DNA of 64,000 nucleotides from Polynucleobacter ibericus (GCF_018687955.1 NZ_CP061309.1:62001-126000), one strand, 5' to 3'; counted from the first letter of the stretch, positions 31,472 through 41,667 are shown. Made by a program: numbers and translations. The notes: a model not told the origin generated them from the sequence alone.

Positions 31472-32220
31472 TGTTGTCTGTTCTTTGCAAGCTCAAGAAA
31501 GTATTTTTACTGGGTTTGATCGTCAGCATGGTTGGCTGTGCATCGATTCCTGCGGGTGCAGAGCGCTCCCCTCAAGATCCTTGGGAGCCATTCAACCGCT
31601 CGGTATTTGAATTTAACGAAGGCTTAGATGCTTATGTTCTAAAGCCGGTGGTTGCTGGCTATCGTTTTGTATTACCCGAATTTGTGCGTGATGGCATTTA
31701 CAACTTCTTTAGTAATTACAGCGATATCTATACGGCTCTTTATAACTTATTGCAAGGTAAGCCAGGCGACGCTTTTAATGATCTCGTCCGGGTGTTTGTT
31801 AATACAACTATGGGCCTAGGCGGCCTAATAGATTTAGCTACCCCTGGTGGTCTTGAAAAGCATAAGGAAGATTGGGGTCAAACCTTGGGTGTTTGGGGCG
31901 TGCCCTCAGGGCCATACGTGGTTTTACCTTTCTTCGGCCCAAGCAATGTCCGCGATACCTTTGGTACCGCAGCTGACTTGGAGTCTGATTACTTGTTTAG
32001 ATTGTTGCCAAACGTTGCCCTACGAAACAGCTTGACTGGTTTGCGTGTGGTGAATGCTCGTAATACTTATTACGAAGCAGGTGATTTGCTTGATGGTGCT
32101 GCAATTGATAAATACAGTTTTGTGCGGGATGCGTACATTCAAAGACGGGCATATCAAATTAATGAGGGTCGCGATGATGAAGACTCTCCCATACCTGTTT
32201 ACGAGAATCCATACCAATAA
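31468..32220 (+). CDS. mlaA: Outer-membrane lipoprotein MlaA (VacJ)
   Basis: This 250-residue lipoprotein removes mislocalised phospholipids from the outer leaflet. The lipobox is MVGC with Cys24. The VacJ signature runs DPWEPFNRSVFEFNEGLDAY, then NTTMGLGGLIDLATPGGL and WGVPSGPYVVLPFFGPSNVRDT. As in other betaproteobacteria it lies inside the mla operon, unlike in E. coli where it is separate. Confidence 0.94.
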   Translation: MMLSVLCKLKKVFLLGLIVSMVGCASIPAGAERSPQDPWEPFNRSVFEFNEGLDAYVLKPVVAGYRFVLPEFVRDGIYNFFSNYSDIYTALYNLLQGKPGDAFNDLVRVFVNTTMGLGGLIDLATPGGLEKHKEDWGQTLGVWGVPSGPYVVLPFFGPSNVRDTFGTAADLESDYLFRLLPNVALRNSLTGLRVVNARNTYYEAGDLLDGAAIDKYSFVRDAYIQRRAYQINEGRDDEDSPIPVYENPYQ

Positions 32221-32307
32221 GACGCAAAAACAAGCAACAGGCAACTAGCAACATAGTTTGATGTGAATAAAATAGGCTTCAATTTAGATAAAGATGGTGG
32301 CAGGAAT

Positions 32308-32949
32308 ATGAAAAGCTTTAAACAAATCTTCAGTTTTATTTTTGCAGGCCTATTGCTCTCTGCCAGCACTGTGTTTGCTCAAACACCTGATCAATCAACC
32401 CCTCCGGACGCTCTAATTAAGATGGTGGTTACTGAGGTGATGGCAGCAGTTAAATCTGATCCCGATATTCAAAAAGGGAATATTCCCAAGATTGTGGATT
32501 TAGTTGAAAAGAAAATTGTTCCATATACCGATATGCGGCGTACTACGGAAATGGCAATGGGGCCCAATTGGAAAAAGGCCTCGCCTGAGCAACAAGCTCA
32601 ACTGACCACTGAGTTTAAAAATCTACTCATTCGTACTTATTCTGGTGCACTGAGCCAATTGCGTGATCAGACTGTGCAATTTAAGGCCTTACGTGCGGCA
32701 CCAGACGATAAAGAAGTGGTTGTGAAGACAGTGGTGCTTGGTCGTGGCGATCCAGTTCCTTTGGATTACCGCCTGGAGAAAACAGCCAATGGCTGGAAGG
32801 TATACGACATGAACATCATGGGGGTTTGGTTGGTTGAGGCTTATCGCAATCAATTCTCCAATCAAATCAGTCAAAACGGTATTGAGGGTCTGGTGAAGTT
32901 CTTGCAAGATCGTAATAAACAATTAGCCACTGCTAAGCCTGCTAATTAA
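32308..32949 (+). CDS. mlaC: Periplasmic phospholipid carrier MlaC
   Basis: This 213-residue periplasmic protein carries phospholipid between MlaA and MlaFEDB. The frame opens at GTG 32263, but ATG 32308 puts the signal peptide (MKSFKQIFSFIFAGLL to VFAQ) at the N-terminus and has GGTGG and AGGA upstream. Family features are KIVPYTDMRRTTEMAMG, the LLIRTYSGAL helix and the C-terminal WKVYDMNIMGVWLVEAYRNQF. Confidence 0.93.
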   Translation: MKSFKQIFSFIFAGLLLSASTVFAQTPDQSTPPDALIKMVVTEVMAAVKSDPDIQKGNIPKIVDLVEKKIVPYTDMRRTTEMAMGPNWKKASPEQQAQLTTEFKNLLIRTYSGALSQLRDQTVQFKALRAAPDDKEVVVKTVVLGRGDPVPLDYRLEKTANGWKVYDMNIMGVWLVEAYRNQFSNQISQNGIEGLVKFLQDRNKQLATAKPAN

Positions 32950-32967
32950 TTGTTAAGCGCCCATATC

Positions 32968-33225
32968 ATGCCTTTTCTTTTGCCAAAAATGATTACGCAA
33001 GCAAATGCTTTGCAGCTGCAAAAAGAAGGCTTGTTAAATATCCCAAATTTGCGCTCGATAGATTGCTCAGAATTAAAAGACTTTGATTCGACGGTATTAA
33101 CGGTATTGTTGGCGTGGCAGAACAAGCTCAAGTCTGAGGGGCAATCTATTGCCGTAGAGCATGCGCCAGAAAAGTTAAAAGTTTTAGCTGGGGTTTATGG
33201 TGTTGCTGCATTGCTAGGTTTGTAA
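32968..33225 (+). CDS. mlaB: STAS-domain protein MlaB
   Basis: This 85-residue STAS protein binds and stabilises MlaF. The ATG at 32968 is preferred to TTG 32950 because it puts the family LPxxxTxANA start near the N-terminus (LPKMITQANA). The core LRSIDCSELKDFDSTVLTVLL contains the conserved Asp-Ser. No clear Shine-Dalgarno is visible, so translation may be coupled to mlaC. The stop shares a base with the next ATG. Confidence 0.85.
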   Translation: MPFLLPKMITQANALQLQKEGLLNIPNLRSIDCSELKDFDSTVLTVLLAWQNKLKSEGQSIAVEHAPEKLKVLAGVYGVAALLGL

Positions 33226-33983
33226 TGGCGATGCATTCTGCAATATCGATTCAGAATATATCTAAACAGTACGGAGCGCTCCAAGCTTTAGATGATGTTT
33301 CTCTGATTATTGAGCCTGGAGAATTTTTTGGTTTGCTGGGGCCGAACGGCGCTGGCAAGACAACATTAATTTCAATATTAGCTGGCTTAGTAAAGCCTAG
33401 CCATGGCCACGCAGCCATTATGGGCGCGGATGTGCAAAAGGGCTTTCGTGAAGCACGCCGCATGCTCGGAGTAGTTCCCCAGGAGTTAGTCTTCGACCCC
33501 TTTTTTACGGTTCGTGAGACATTGCGTTTTCAATCGGGCTACTTTGGTATACGGAATAACGATGCGTGGATCGACGAGATTATCGGTAATCTTGATCTCA
33601 CTTCTAAGGCCGATAGCAATATGCGCTCTTTATCTGGCGGTATGAAGCGTCGCGTGCTTGTTGCACAGGCTTTAGTGCATAGACCACCAGTCATTATTTT
33701 GGATGAGCCCACTGCTGGTGTAGATGTTGAGTTGCGTCAGTCGCTGTGGCAATTTATCAGCCGCTTAAATCAAGATGGTCATACGATTGTTTTGACTACG
33801 CATTATTTGGAAGAGGCTGAGGCTTTATGCCAGCGTATTGCCATGCTAAAACAGGGCAAGATTGTGGCGCTCGATACAACAGCAAATTTATTAAGCCGTT
33901 ACGGATCTGTCAAAAAAGATGGTGAAGGTAAAACTGATTTAGAAGAGGTCTTCGTCAATATCATGTCTGGGGGTGCCCTATGA
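33225..33983 (+). CDS. ABC-2 exporter ATP-binding protein (YadG/NodI-like)
   Basis: This 252-residue ATPase pairs with the next gene. Motifs are Walker A GPNGAGKTT, signature LSGGMKRRV, Walker B VIILDEPTAGVD and the switch in TTHYLEEAE. The pair is homologous to YadGH and related ABC-2 systems, whose substrate is unknown; it sits in the mla operon in Burkholderiaceae, hinting at an envelope role. The last 4 bases overlap the permease gene. Confidence 0.9.
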   Translation: MAMHSAISIQNISKQYGALQALDDVSLIIEPGEFFGLLGPNGAGKTTLISILAGLVKPSHGHAAIMGADVQKGFREARRMLGVVPQELVFDPFFTVRETLRFQSGYFGIRNNDAWIDEIIGNLDLTSKADSNMRSLSGGMKRRVLVAQALVHRPPVIILDEPTAGVDVELRQSLWQFISRLNQDGHTIVLTTHYLEEAEALCQRIAMLKQGKIVALDTTANLLSRYGSVKKDGEGKTDLEEVFVNIMSGGAL

Positions 33984-34768
33984 AGCATGGACTAAATAGG
34001 CCTGCTTTGGAATACGGCAGTGGCTTCCCAAATTTATTGTTTAAGGAAGTAAAGCGCTTTTATAAGGTGGCCTTTCAGACAGTGGCTGCGCCAGTTCTCA
34101 CGGCCGTGCTCTATCTGATGATCTTTGGACATGTGCTTGAGGGCAGAGAAGTGTATGGCCGCTTAAGTTATACCGCTTTTTTAATTCCTGGCTTAGTGAT
34201 GATGAGCGTTTTGCAAAACGCTTTTGCAAATACTTCCTCTTCTTTGATTCAGTCAAAAGTCACGGGCAATTTAGTATTCGTTTTATTGGCCCCCTTAAGT
34301 CATTTGGAGTTTTACGCTGCTTACATACTGGCAGCGGTATTTCGAGGTATTGTGGTTGGTCTGGGCGTCTTAATTATTACTGCCTACTTTGCATTCCCAG
34401 CACTTGAATATCCATTGTGGATTTTGGTATTTGCTTTCTTGGGTGCTGCGATTTTAGGAAGTCTTGGCTTAATTGCTGGTATCTGGGCAGATAAATACGA
34501 TCAATTAGCTGCCTTTCAGAACTTCATCATCATGCCTGCAACGATGTTATCGGGTGTCTTCTACTCCATTCACTCTTTGCCGCCAGCCTGGCAGGTGGTA
34601 TCCCACTTCAACCCTTTCTTTTATATGATTGACGGCTTCCGCTATGGATTCTTTGGAGTTTCAGATAACTCCCCTTGGAGTAGCCTGGTAATCGTGTTCT
34701 GTTTTTTTGTAGCGGTGTCAGTGATTGCTTTGCGCTTGCTTCAAAAGGGCTATAAGCTGCGTTATTAA
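33980..34768 (+). CDS. ABC-2 exporter permease (YadH-like)
   Basis: This 262-residue protein has about six TM helices and the ABC-2 signature region ending FQNFIIMPATMLSGVFYSIHSLPPAW and FNPFFYMIDGFRYGFFG. It forms the membrane half of the exporter with the preceding ATPase, overlapping it by ATGA. Substrate cannot be read from the sequence. Confidence 0.9.
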   Translation: MKHGLNRPALEYGSGFPNLLFKEVKRFYKVAFQTVAAPVLTAVLYLMIFGHVLEGREVYGRLSYTAFLIPGLVMMSVLQNAFANTSSSLIQSKVTGNLVFVLLAPLSHLEFYAAYILAAVFRGIVVGLGVLIITAYFAFPALEYPLWILVFAFLGAAILGSLGLIAGIWADKYDQLAAFQNFIIMPATMLSGVFYSIHSLPPAWQVVSHFNPFFYMIDGFRYGFFGVSDNSPWSSLVIVFCFFVAVSVIALRLLQKGYKLRY

Positions 34769-34799
34769 TTGTTTACACCCTGGTTTATTAGGAGAAGAA

Positions 34800-35048
34800 A
34801 TGCTACCCACCCCAGAACAAATTGAAGGCTATATCAAGCAGGGTATTAACTGCACTCATATCCAGGTTGAGGGTGATGGGCAGCACTTTTTTGCCACTAT
34901 AGTGAGCCCTGAGTTCGAAGGCAAACGTTTAGTACAACGTCACCAATTGGTATATGGCGCAATGGGCGATCGCATGAAAGCAGAGGTTCATGCTTTATCG
35001 ATGAAGGTGTTCACGCCCGAAGAGTTTACGCAAAATTCAGCAACATAA
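34800..35048 (+). CDS. ibaG: BolA-family protein (IbaG-like)
   Basis: This 82-residue protein of the BolA family likely works with a monothiol glutaredoxin in iron-sulfur handling. ATG 34800 has AGGAGA 5 bases ahead; the upstream frame is spurious. The core HFFATIVSPEFEGKRLVQRHQLVY has the conserved His and RHQLVY motif. The mla-bolA-murA order is conserved in proteobacteria (yrb locus). Confidence 0.92.
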   Translation: MLPTPEQIEGYIKQGINCTHIQVEGDGQHFFATIVSPEFEGKRLVQRHQLVYGAMGDRMKAEVHALSMKVFTPEEFTQNSAT

Positions 35049-35103
35049 AAACGCATCATTACTGATTGCACATTAATTACTAAGTTTTCACTGGAATCGT
35101 TTC

Positions 35104-36378
35104 ATGGATAAATTACGAATGGTTGGCGGCACACCCCTCAAAGGTGAGGTAGTGATTGCTGGCGCTAAGAATGCTGCTTTGCCAATTCTGTGTGCTTGTC
35201 TGTTGACCGATCAACCAGTGGTATTGCGTAACGTTCCTGATTTGCAGGATGTACGCACCATGCTCAAACTTCTGCAAGAGATTGGTGTGACGGTAGACTT
35301 TCCAAGCGCTAATGATCGTAGTCATATGGTGTTAAGTGCGGCTGTTATTAAGAGTTCAGAAGCCACGTATGAAATGGTAAAGACTATGCGCGCCTCCATC
35401 TTGGTGCTTGGTCCTTTGCTAGCCAGAATGCATAGCGCTAAGGTTTCATTGCCAGGTGGATGCGCTATTGGCGCACGTCCAGTAGATCAGCACATCAAAG
35501 GTTTGAAAGCAATGGGCGCTGCTATCAAGATTAAGAGTGGCTATATCCAGGCAGAAACAAAGCCACAATCTGAACGATTGAAGGGCGCCTCCATCTTGAC
35601 CGACATGATCACCGTAACCGGTACTGAGAATTTATTGATGGCCGCCACTTTGGCATCTGGTACTACGGTTTTAGAAAATGCTGCGCGCGAGCCTGAAGTA
35701 GGTGACTTGGCGGAATTGTTAGTAAAGATGGGCGCAAAAATTTCAGGAATTGGCAGTGATCGTTTGGTGATCGAGGGAGTTGAAAAACTGCACGGCGCAG
35801 AACATTCAGTGATTCCAGATCGTATTGAGGCAGGAACATTTTTGTGCGCAGTGGCTGTCACTGGCGGAGAGATCACTGTTAAGCATTGTCGTCCCGATAC
35901 TTTGGATGCTGTCATCGTGAAGTTAAAAGAAGCTGGTCTGCAAATGGAAATTGGCCCTGATTGGATCAAGGCATCAATGCAGGGTCGTCCAAAAGCGGTT
36001 AATTTCCGTACTTCTGAGTACCCCGCCTTCCCAACCGATATGCAAGCGCAGCTGATGACCGTCAATGCAATCGCATCCGGTAATTCCACTATTACCGAAA
36101 CCATTTTTGAGAACCGCTTCATGCATGTTCAGGAGCTCAATCGTTTGGGTGCAGATATTGCCATTGAAGGTAATACTGCAATTGCTCAAGGGGTGGAAAA
36201 GCTCTCAGGTGCAATTGTGATGGCGACCGATCTTCGAGCCTCGGCCAGCTTGGTGATTGCTGGATTGGCTGCTCAGGGCGAAACCCAAGTGGATCGTATT
36301 TACCATTTGGATCGCGGCTATGACCGCATGGAACATAAGTTAACCCTCTTGGGCGCCAATATTGAGCGCGTAAAGTAA
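35104..36378 (+). CDS. murA: UDP-N-acetylglucosamine 1-carboxyvinyltransferase
   Basis: This 424-residue enzyme starts peptidoglycan synthesis by adding enolpyruvate to UDP-GlcNAc. Lys22 and Asn23 in GAKNAALP bind substrate; Cys120 in [13 protein letters not shown] is the catalytic Cys targeted by fosfomycin. The C-terminal [16 protein letters not shown] is typical. It lies between the bolA gene and hisG, 20 bases before hisG. Confidence 0.97.
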   Translation: MDKLRMVGGTPLKGEVVIAGAKNAALPILCACLLTDQPVVLRNVPDLQDVRTMLKLLQEIGVTVDFPSANDRSHMVLSAAVIKSSEATYEMVKTMRASILVLGPLLARMHSAKVSLPGGCAIGARPVDQHIKGLKAMGAAIKIKSGYIQAETKPQSERLKGASILTDMITVTGTENLLMAATLASGTTVLENAAREPEVGDLAELLVKMGAKISGIGSDRLVIEGVEKLHGAEHSVIPDRIEAGTFLCAVAVTGGEITVKHCRPDTLDAVIVKLKEAGLQMEIGPDWIKASMQGRPKAVNFRTSEYPAFPTDMQAQLMTVNAIASGNSTITETIFENRFMHVQELNRLGADIAIEGNTAIAQGVEKLSGAIVMATDLRASASLVIAGLAAQGETQVDRIYHLDRGYDRMEHKLTLLGANIERVK

Positions 36379-36398
36379 GGCTGATGGATAATTAGTCC

Positions 36399-37025
36399 AT
36401 GAAATTGACTTTAGCGCTCTCCAAAGGGCGTATCTTCGAAGAAACTGCAGAGATCTTATCCAAGGTCGGTATTGTGCCGTTGGAGGATCCTGAAAAGTCC
36501 CGCAAACTCATTATTGAGACTACCAACCCCGATGTTCGTTTGATTATTGTCCGTGCATCGGATGTGCCAACTTACGTGCAATTTGGCGGTGCCGATTTTG
36601 GAGTAGCTGGATTAGATGTGTTGATGGAAAAAGGCACTGATGGTTTGTATGTGCCTTATGACTTAGATATTGCTAAGTGCCGTATGTCTGTGGCAGTTCG
36701 CGAAGGCTTTGATTACGCTGCGGCTGTAAAGCAGGGCTCACGCTTAAAAGTAGCTACGAAGTATGTCAATTGCGCTCGTGATCACTTCGCAAATAAAGGC
36801 GTTCACATTGATACGATTCAACTCTATGGTTCGATGGAGCTTGCTCCTTTAGTCGGCTTAGCAGATGCTATTGTGGATTTAGTATCTACTGGGAATACGC
36901 TCAAGGCTAATGGCTTGGTTGAGGTAGAGCCAATCGCTGATATCAGTGCACGTTTGGTAGTGAACCAAGCTTCTTATAAGCGTAAGCGTGCTCAGTTACA
37001 GCCTATTTTTGAGTTACTGAAGTAA
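36399..37025 (+). CDS. hisG: ATP phosphoribosyltransferase, short form catalytic subunit
   Basis: This 208-residue protein carries out the first step of histidine synthesis. It has [18 protein letters not shown] and the PRPP loop [14 protein letters not shown]. The length is that of the short HisG, which lacks the C-terminal regulatory domain and needs HisZ for activity and feedback control. No hisZ is in this window. It starts the his run after murA. Confidence 0.95.
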   Translation: MKLTLALSKGRIFEETAEILSKVGIVPLEDPEKSRKLIIETTNPDVRLIIVRASDVPTYVQFGGADFGVAGLDVLMEKGTDGLYVPYDLDIAKCRMSVAVREGFDYAAAVKQGSRLKVATKYVNCARDHFANKGVHIDTIQLYGSMELAPLVGLADAIVDLVSTGNTLKANGLVEVEPIADISARLVVNQASYKRKRAQLQPIFELLK

Positions 37026-37057
37026 TCAGTAGCTAGATGATCAGAAGTATTTAATCC

Positions 37058-38380
37058 ATGTCTTCAAACGTTAACGTTAAACGCCTCAACAGTAAGGATG
37101 TCGGCTTCAGGGAAACTCTGTTGTCTAGTCTTTCTTTGCCGATGGCTGACGATGAAGCAATTGATTCTGCTGTAGTCAAGATCCTGGCGGCAGTCAAAGA
37201 TAAGGGTGATGAGGCGGTCCTGGGTTTTACAAAACAATTTGATCGTTTAAATATTGCCAATGTTTCTGATCTAGAAATTCCTCACAAGGACTTAGAGTTA
37301 GCCTATAACTCTTTATCTATAGAGCAAAAAAATGCATTGGATATTGCTGCGCAAAGAGTGCGCGCGTATCACGAGCATCAAAAGATTGAAGCCGGCTGTC
37401 ATTCTTGGGAGTACGAAGAGAAGGATGGAACTCGCTTAGGTCAAAAAGTCACACCACTAGATCGTGTTGGTATTTATGTGCCGGGCGGTAAGGCTGCTTA
37501 CCCTTCTTCAGTGTTGATGAACGCCATTCCTGCAAAGGTGGCTGGTGTTGCCGAGGTCATTATGGTCGTGCCTACACCAGATGGTGCACGCAATCCCTTG
37601 GTTTTGGCGGCAGCTTATCTAGCTGGTGTAGATCGCGTCTTTACGATTGGCGGCGCCCAAGCTGTAGGGGCTTTAGCCTATGGAACCAAAACCATTCCTT
37701 CGGTCGACAAAATTGTTGGCCCTGGCAATGCCTATGTAGCTGCAGCTAAACGCAGAGTATTTGGTATTGTCGGTATCGATATGATTGCTGGCCCTTCCGA
37801 AATCTTGGTGCTCTGCGATGGTTCGAGTAATCCGGATTGGATAGCGATGGATTTGTTCTCACAGGCTGAGCACGATGAGCAAGCGCAATCGATCTTGCTT
37901 TGTCCGGATGCTGCTTACATTGAGCAAGTACAAGCAAGCATTGATAAGCTTCTGCCGGAAATGCCAAGGGCGAAAGTGATTGAAGCGTCTCTCACCAATC
38001 GCGCCTTACTGATTCAGGTAGAAGATATGTCTGAGGCTTGCGAGATTGCTAATGCGATTGCAGCTGAGCACTTAGAGATCTGTGCTGTTGATCCACGTAA
38101 GTGGGCCGAGCAAATTCGTCATGCTGGCGCCATCTTTATGGGCAACTACACTAGCGAGTCTCTCGGCGATTATTGCGCTGGACCAAACCACGTATTGCCA
38201 ACAGCTCGTACTGCACGTTTTTCATCACCATTGGGTGTTTACGACTTTATCAAGCGTTCTAGCATGATTGAAGTCAGCGAAGTGGGCGCGCAAACCTTAG
38301 GCTCTGTAGCCAGTACGCTAGCTCACGGTGAAGGCTTGCAAGCCCATGCCCGCGCAGCCGAGATGCGCTTGAAGAAGTAA
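37058..38380 (+). CDS. hisD: Histidinol dehydrogenase
   Basis: This 440-residue zinc enzyme oxidises L-histidinol to histidine in two NAD-dependent steps. Conserved segments are [59 protein letters not shown] and the C-terminal active-site GPNHVLPT. A palindromic stem overlaps the stop codon. In related genomes hisC follows on the same strand; here it is inverted. Confidence 0.96.
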   Translation: MSSNVNVKRLNSKDVGFRETLLSSLSLPMADDEAIDSAVVKILAAVKDKGDEAVLGFTKQFDRLNIANVSDLEIPHKDLELAYNSLSIEQKNALDIAAQRVRAYHEHQKIEAGCHSWEYEEKDGTRLGQKVTPLDRVGIYVPGGKAAYPSSVLMNAIPAKVAGVAEVIMVVPTPDGARNPLVLAAAYLAGVDRVFTIGGAQAVGALAYGTKTIPSVDKIVGPGNAYVAAAKRRVFGIVGIDMIAGPSEILVLCDGSSNPDWIAMDLFSQAEHDEQAQSILLCPDAAYIEQVQASIDKLLPEMPRAKVIEASLTNRALLIQVEDMSEACEIANAIAAEHLEICAVDPRKWAEQIRHAGAIFMGNYTSESLGDYCAGPNHVLPTARTARFSSPLGVYDFIKRSSMIEVSEVGAQTLGSVASTLAHGEGLQAHARAAEMRLKK

Positions 38381-38396
38381 AAAGAATTTACTTCTT
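38372..38396. terminator. Hairpin between hisD and the inverted hisC
   Basis: AAGAAGTAAA at 38372-38381 pairs perfectly with TTTACTTCTT at 38387-38396 around AAGAA. It spans the hisD stop codon and lies between converging genes. The stem is AT-rich and no good T run follows on either strand, so a terminator role is only likely. Confidence 0.45.
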
Positions 38397-38402
38397 AAAA
38401 AA

Positions 38403-39470
38403 TTAATTCAGAATTTCTTTTAAAGCGACGACTAGTTCGTCGCTTTGTTCATCTGTGCCAATGGTAATGCGTAAAAACTCATCTATCAGCGCAGATTTGA
38501 AATGACGCACGATGATGCCTCGATCACGCAAGGCTTGATAGAGCTTTACTCCAGCATGCTTTGGATGACGAGTGAAAATAAAGTTGGCGGTTGAAGGTAG
38601 TGTTTCAAATCCCAAGGCGTTGAGCTGCTCAACTAACCGAGTGCGAGTTTGAATAACCTTGGCAGAAGTTTCTTCCAGATGCGCCTGATCTTCAATAGCT
38701 GCAATGGCCCCAGCTTGAGCAAGGCGGCCTAGTGGGTAAGAGTTAAAGCTATTCTTTACCCGCTCTAAACCTTCGATCAAATCAGGATGACCAACGGCGA
38801 AGCCAACTCGTAGGCCAGCTAAGGCGCGTGATTTGGAAAGGGTATGTACGGCTAGAAGATTTTCTGGACAGGCATTGCCGCGCAATAATGGAATGCAAGA
38901 TTCAGTACCGTAATCAACGTAGGCTTCATCGATAACAACTACGGAGTCTTTATTGCGAGATAACAAAGCTTCGATTTCGGAGCGAGGAATAGATCTGCCG
39001 GTTGGAGCATTTGGGTTGGGGAAAATAACTCCACCATTGGGCACTTTGTAGTCAGCAGTATTAATCTCAAACTGATTACCCAGAGCTACAGTTTTATAGT
39101 CAATTCCGAAAAGTTTGCAGTACACCGGATAGAAGCTATAAGTGATATCAGGAAAATGCACAGGCTTGCTTTGTTTGAGCAATCCCGCAAAGACATGCGC
39201 CAATACTTCATCGGAGCCGTTACCCAAAAAGACTTGTTTTGGGTCTAAGCCATGTAATTTGGCGATGGCATTTTTAAGGGCGGTTCCTTCTGGATCTGGA
39301 TAAAGGCGTAAATCCGCAGTATTTTGACTCTCAATTGCAGTAAGGGCCTTGGGCGATGGGCCATAAGGGCTCTCATTAGTGTTGAGTTTGACCAGCCGCT
39401 GCATTTGCGGTTGTTCCCCTGGAACATAAGGGGTTAATGTTTGAACAACAGGGCTCCAGAAACGGCTCAT
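38403..39470 (-). CDS. hisC: Histidinol-phosphate aminotransferase
   Basis: This 355-residue PLP aminotransferase converts imidazole acetol-phosphate to histidinol-phosphate. Conserved parts are [46 protein letters not shown] and the PLP Lys213 in [11 protein letters not shown]. It is on the minus strand inside an otherwise plus-strand his cluster, so it needs its own promoter in the 116-base gap before hisB; none was clearly identified. Confidence 0.95.
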   Translation of the reverse strand: MSRFWSPVVQTLTPYVPGEQPQMQRLVKLNTNESPYGPSPKALTAIESQNTADLRLYPDPEGTALKNAIAKLHGLDPKQVFLGNGSDEVLAHVFAGLLKQSKPVHFPDITYSFYPVYCKLFGIDYKTVALGNQFEINTADYKVPNGGVIFPNPNAPTGRSIPRSEIEALLSRNKDSVVVIDEAYVDYGTESCIPLLRGNACPENLLAVHTLSKSRALAGLRVGFAVGHPDLIEGLERVKNSFNSYPLGRLAQAGAIAAIEDQAHLEETSAKVIQTRTRLVEQLNALGFETLPSTANFIFTRHPKHAGVKLYQALRDRGIIVRHFKSALIDEFLRITIGTDEQSDELVVALKEILN

Positions 39471-39549
39471 GAGGGTTCTCAGGTCAAAAATCAGGGTGAA
39501 AGTACTGCGCTAACGGTATTTAATTCTCTTCTAGGAATGATATTATGAG

Positions 39550-39586
39550 GCTTCAATCAACACTTCGCCTCGCGGCGCAATGAAGC
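39550..39586 (+). promoter_or_regulatory. Leader hairpin ending at the hisB start codon
   Basis: GCTTCA at 39550-39555 pairs with TGAAGC at 39581-39586, directly before the ATG; inside, CGCC at 39566-39569 pairs with GGCG at 39574-39577. The outer stem would cover the GAAG ribosome-binding region. A TATTAT box at 39541-39546 lies just upstream without a good -35. Function is inferred. Confidence 0.35.
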
Positions 39587-40174
39587 ATGCGGCAAGCCGA
39601 CGTCACCCGAAACACTTCGGAAACCAAAATTCAGATTTCCATCAATTTAGATGGTACCGGTAAGGCTGAACTAGCCTCTGGGGTTCCTTTTCTCGATCAC
39701 ATGCTCGATCAAATTGCCCGTCACGGCATGATTGATCTCAAAGTGGTTGCCAATGGAGATACCCATATTGATGATCACCACACCGTTGAAGATGTAGGAA
39801 TCACCTTAGGACAAGCTTTTGCTAAAGCGGTTGGTGATAAAGCGGGCATTACTCGCTATGGTCACTCCTATGTTCCTTTGGATGAAACCCTATCTCGTGT
39901 TGTGATCGATTTCTCTGGTCGCCCAGGCCTGGAATTTAACGTTCCATTCACCCGCGCTCGTGTTGGTGACTTTGACGTTGATCTCAGTATTGAGTTCTTC
40001 CGTGGTTTTGTGAATCACGCTGGCGTGACTTTACATATTGATAATTTGCGCGGCATTAATGCGCATCACCAAATTGAAACGGTGTTCAAAGCCTTTGGCC
40101 GCGCTTTGCGTATGGCTCTAGCTGTTGATCCTCGCGCTTCAGGTTCTATTCCCTCAACTAAAGGAAGTCTTTAA
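39587..40174 (+). CDS. hisB: Imidazoleglycerol-phosphate dehydratase
   Basis: This 195-residue enzyme is the stand-alone dehydratase, without the phosphatase domain of E. coli HisB. Manganese-binding His/Glu motifs are [24 protein letters not shown] and [22 protein letters not shown]. The start [15 protein letters not shown] fits the family. It is divergent from hisC and followed by hisH after 51 bases. Confidence 0.96.
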   Translation: MRQADVTRNTSETKIQISINLDGTGKAELASGVPFLDHMLDQIARHGMIDLKVVANGDTHIDDHHTVEDVGITLGQAFAKAVGDKAGITRYGHSYVPLDETLSRVVIDFSGRPGLEFNVPFTRARVGDFDVDLSIEFFRGFVNHAGVTLHIDNLRGINAHHQIETVFKAFGRALRMALAVDPRASGSIPSTKGSL

Positions 40175-40225
40175 TCTAGACTCCTCACAGTTGCTCAGAA
40201 GACAACAGTAGACAACAGGTAAATT

Positions 40226-40888
40226 TTGGCGCAAACCATTGCGATCGTCGATTATGGAATGGGCAACCTCCGTTCCGTGTATCAAGCCTTTCATCATGTT
40301 GCACCCGATGACAATGTCTTGATTGCGCATCAGCCAGATGAGATTCGCTCTGCTGATCGTGTCGTATTGCCCGGCCAAGGCGCTATGCCTGATTGCATGA
40401 AGCATTTACAAGAATCCGGGCTATTGGAGGCCTTATTAGAGGCGTCAAAAAGTAAGCCACTCTTGGGTGTTTGTGTGGGTGAGCAAATGCTTTTTGATCA
40501 AAGTGCAGAAGTCCGTGCCAGTGGCAGTGACCCATGGACGCCGTGCTTAGGCTTAATTCCGGGCGAAGTTCGCCGTTTTGATCTAGCCGGAAAAAAGCAG
40601 CCAGACGGTTCTGCTTATAAAGTGCCGCATATGGGCTGGAATCAAGTGCGTCAGGATAGCAAGCACCCACTTTGGGACGGCATACCGGATTTAACAAGCT
40701 TTTATTTCGTGCATAGCTACTATGTTGTACCGCAGCGCAATGAAGATATCGCTGGATCAACAGAATACGGTGATTGGTTTACTTCTGCCGTGGCGCAAGA
40801 TAATATTTTTGCAACTCAATTTCACCCAGAAAAAAGTGCAGAATACGGTTTAAAGCTTTATAAAAATTTTGTTTCTTGGCAACCTTAA
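40226..40888 (+). CDS. hisH: Imidazole glycerol phosphate synthase, glutaminase subunit
   Basis: This 220-residue class I amidotransferase supplies ammonia to HisF. Cys83 in [12 protein letters not shown] is the nucleophile, with His and Glu in [10 protein letters not shown]. The start is TTG at 40226 with CAGG 5 bases upstream; no better in-frame start is seen before [14 protein letters not shown] 9-base direct repeat covers the ribosome-binding site. Confidence 0.95.
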   Translation: MAQTIAIVDYGMGNLRSVYQAFHHVAPDDNVLIAHQPDEIRSADRVVLPGQGAMPDCMKHLQESGLLEALLEASKSKPLLGVCVGEQMLFDQSAEVRASGSDPWTPCLGLIPGEVRRFDLAGKKQPDGSAYKVPHMGWNQVRQDSKHPLWDGIPDLTSFYFVHSYYVVPQRNEDIAGSTEYGDWFTSAVAQDNIFATQFHPEKSAEYGLKLYKNFVSWQP

Positions 40889-40905
40889 TTTAATTACTCT
40901 TAGCT

Positions 40906-41667
40906 ATGCTGCTGATTCCCGCAATTGATCTTAAAGACGGCCACTGTGTTCGACTCGAGCAAGGTGACATGGATAAAGCCACAGTTTTTTCTGAAGACCC
41001 GGGCGCGATGGCGGCACATTGGATTAGTAAAGGTGCGCGACGTTTGCATCTAGTAGATCTCAATGGCGCATTTGCGGGTAAGCTTAAAAATGAATCCGCC
41101 ATTAAATCTATCCTCAAAGCAGTTGGCAATGAGATCCCCGTTCAATTAGGCGGTGGTATTCGTGATCTTGAAACCATTGAGCGTTTATTGGATGACGGTA
41201 TTAGTACTGTCATTATTGGCACTGCAGCGGTGAAGAATCCAGGATTTGTACAAGATGCCTGCACAGCATTCCCAGGGCATGTCATGGTTGGCTTGGATGC
41301 GCGTGATGGCAAAGTAGCCACTGATGGCTGGAGCAAAATTACCGGTCACGAAGTCATCGACTTGGCAAAGAAGTTTGAAGATTGGGGCGTTGAGGCCATC
41401 ATTTATACCGACATCGGTCGTGATGGCATGCTCAAAGGCGTGAACATTGATGCCACTGTAAAGCTTGCTCAGGCGATTCGTATTCCTGTGATTGCCAGTG
41501 GCGGCCTTTCAAATAATCACGATATTGATGCGCTCTGTAAAGCAGAAGAAGAAGGTGTGATGGGCGTGATTGCCGGTCGTTCAATTTATGCCGGCGATCT
41601 TGATCTAGCTGCTGCCCAAAAATATGCTGATGAACTAACGCTTAAATACAAAAAGAACATTCTCTAG
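40906..41667 (+). CDS. hisA: ProFAR isomerase
   Basis: This 253-residue half-barrel repeat enzyme catalyses the Amadori isomerisation of ProFAR. Motifs are [41 protein letters not shown]-type [10 protein letters not shown] and [14 protein letters not shown]. Its TAG stop overlaps the GTG start of hisF by one base. Confidence 0.96.
   Translation: MLLIPAIDLKDGHCVRLEQGDMDKATVFSEDPGAMAAHWISKGARRLHLVDLNGAFAGKLKNESAIKSILKAVGNEIPVQLGGGIRDLETIERLLDDGISTVIIGTAAVKNPGFVQDACTAFPGHVMVGLDARDGKVATDGWSKITGHEVIDLAKKFEDWGVEAIIYTDIGRDGMLKGVNIDATVKLAQAIRIPVIASGGLSNNHDIDALCKAEEEGVMGVIAGRSIYAGDLDLAAAQKYADELTLKYKKNIL

Noticed and set aside
35541..36122. 193-residue open frame antisense to murA
   Set aside because: It lies wholly within murA on the other strand, has no recognisable domain and mirrors murA codon bias; the murA frame is certain.
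40383..40760. 125-residue open frame antisense to hisH
   Set aside because: It is fully inside hisH and shows no family features.
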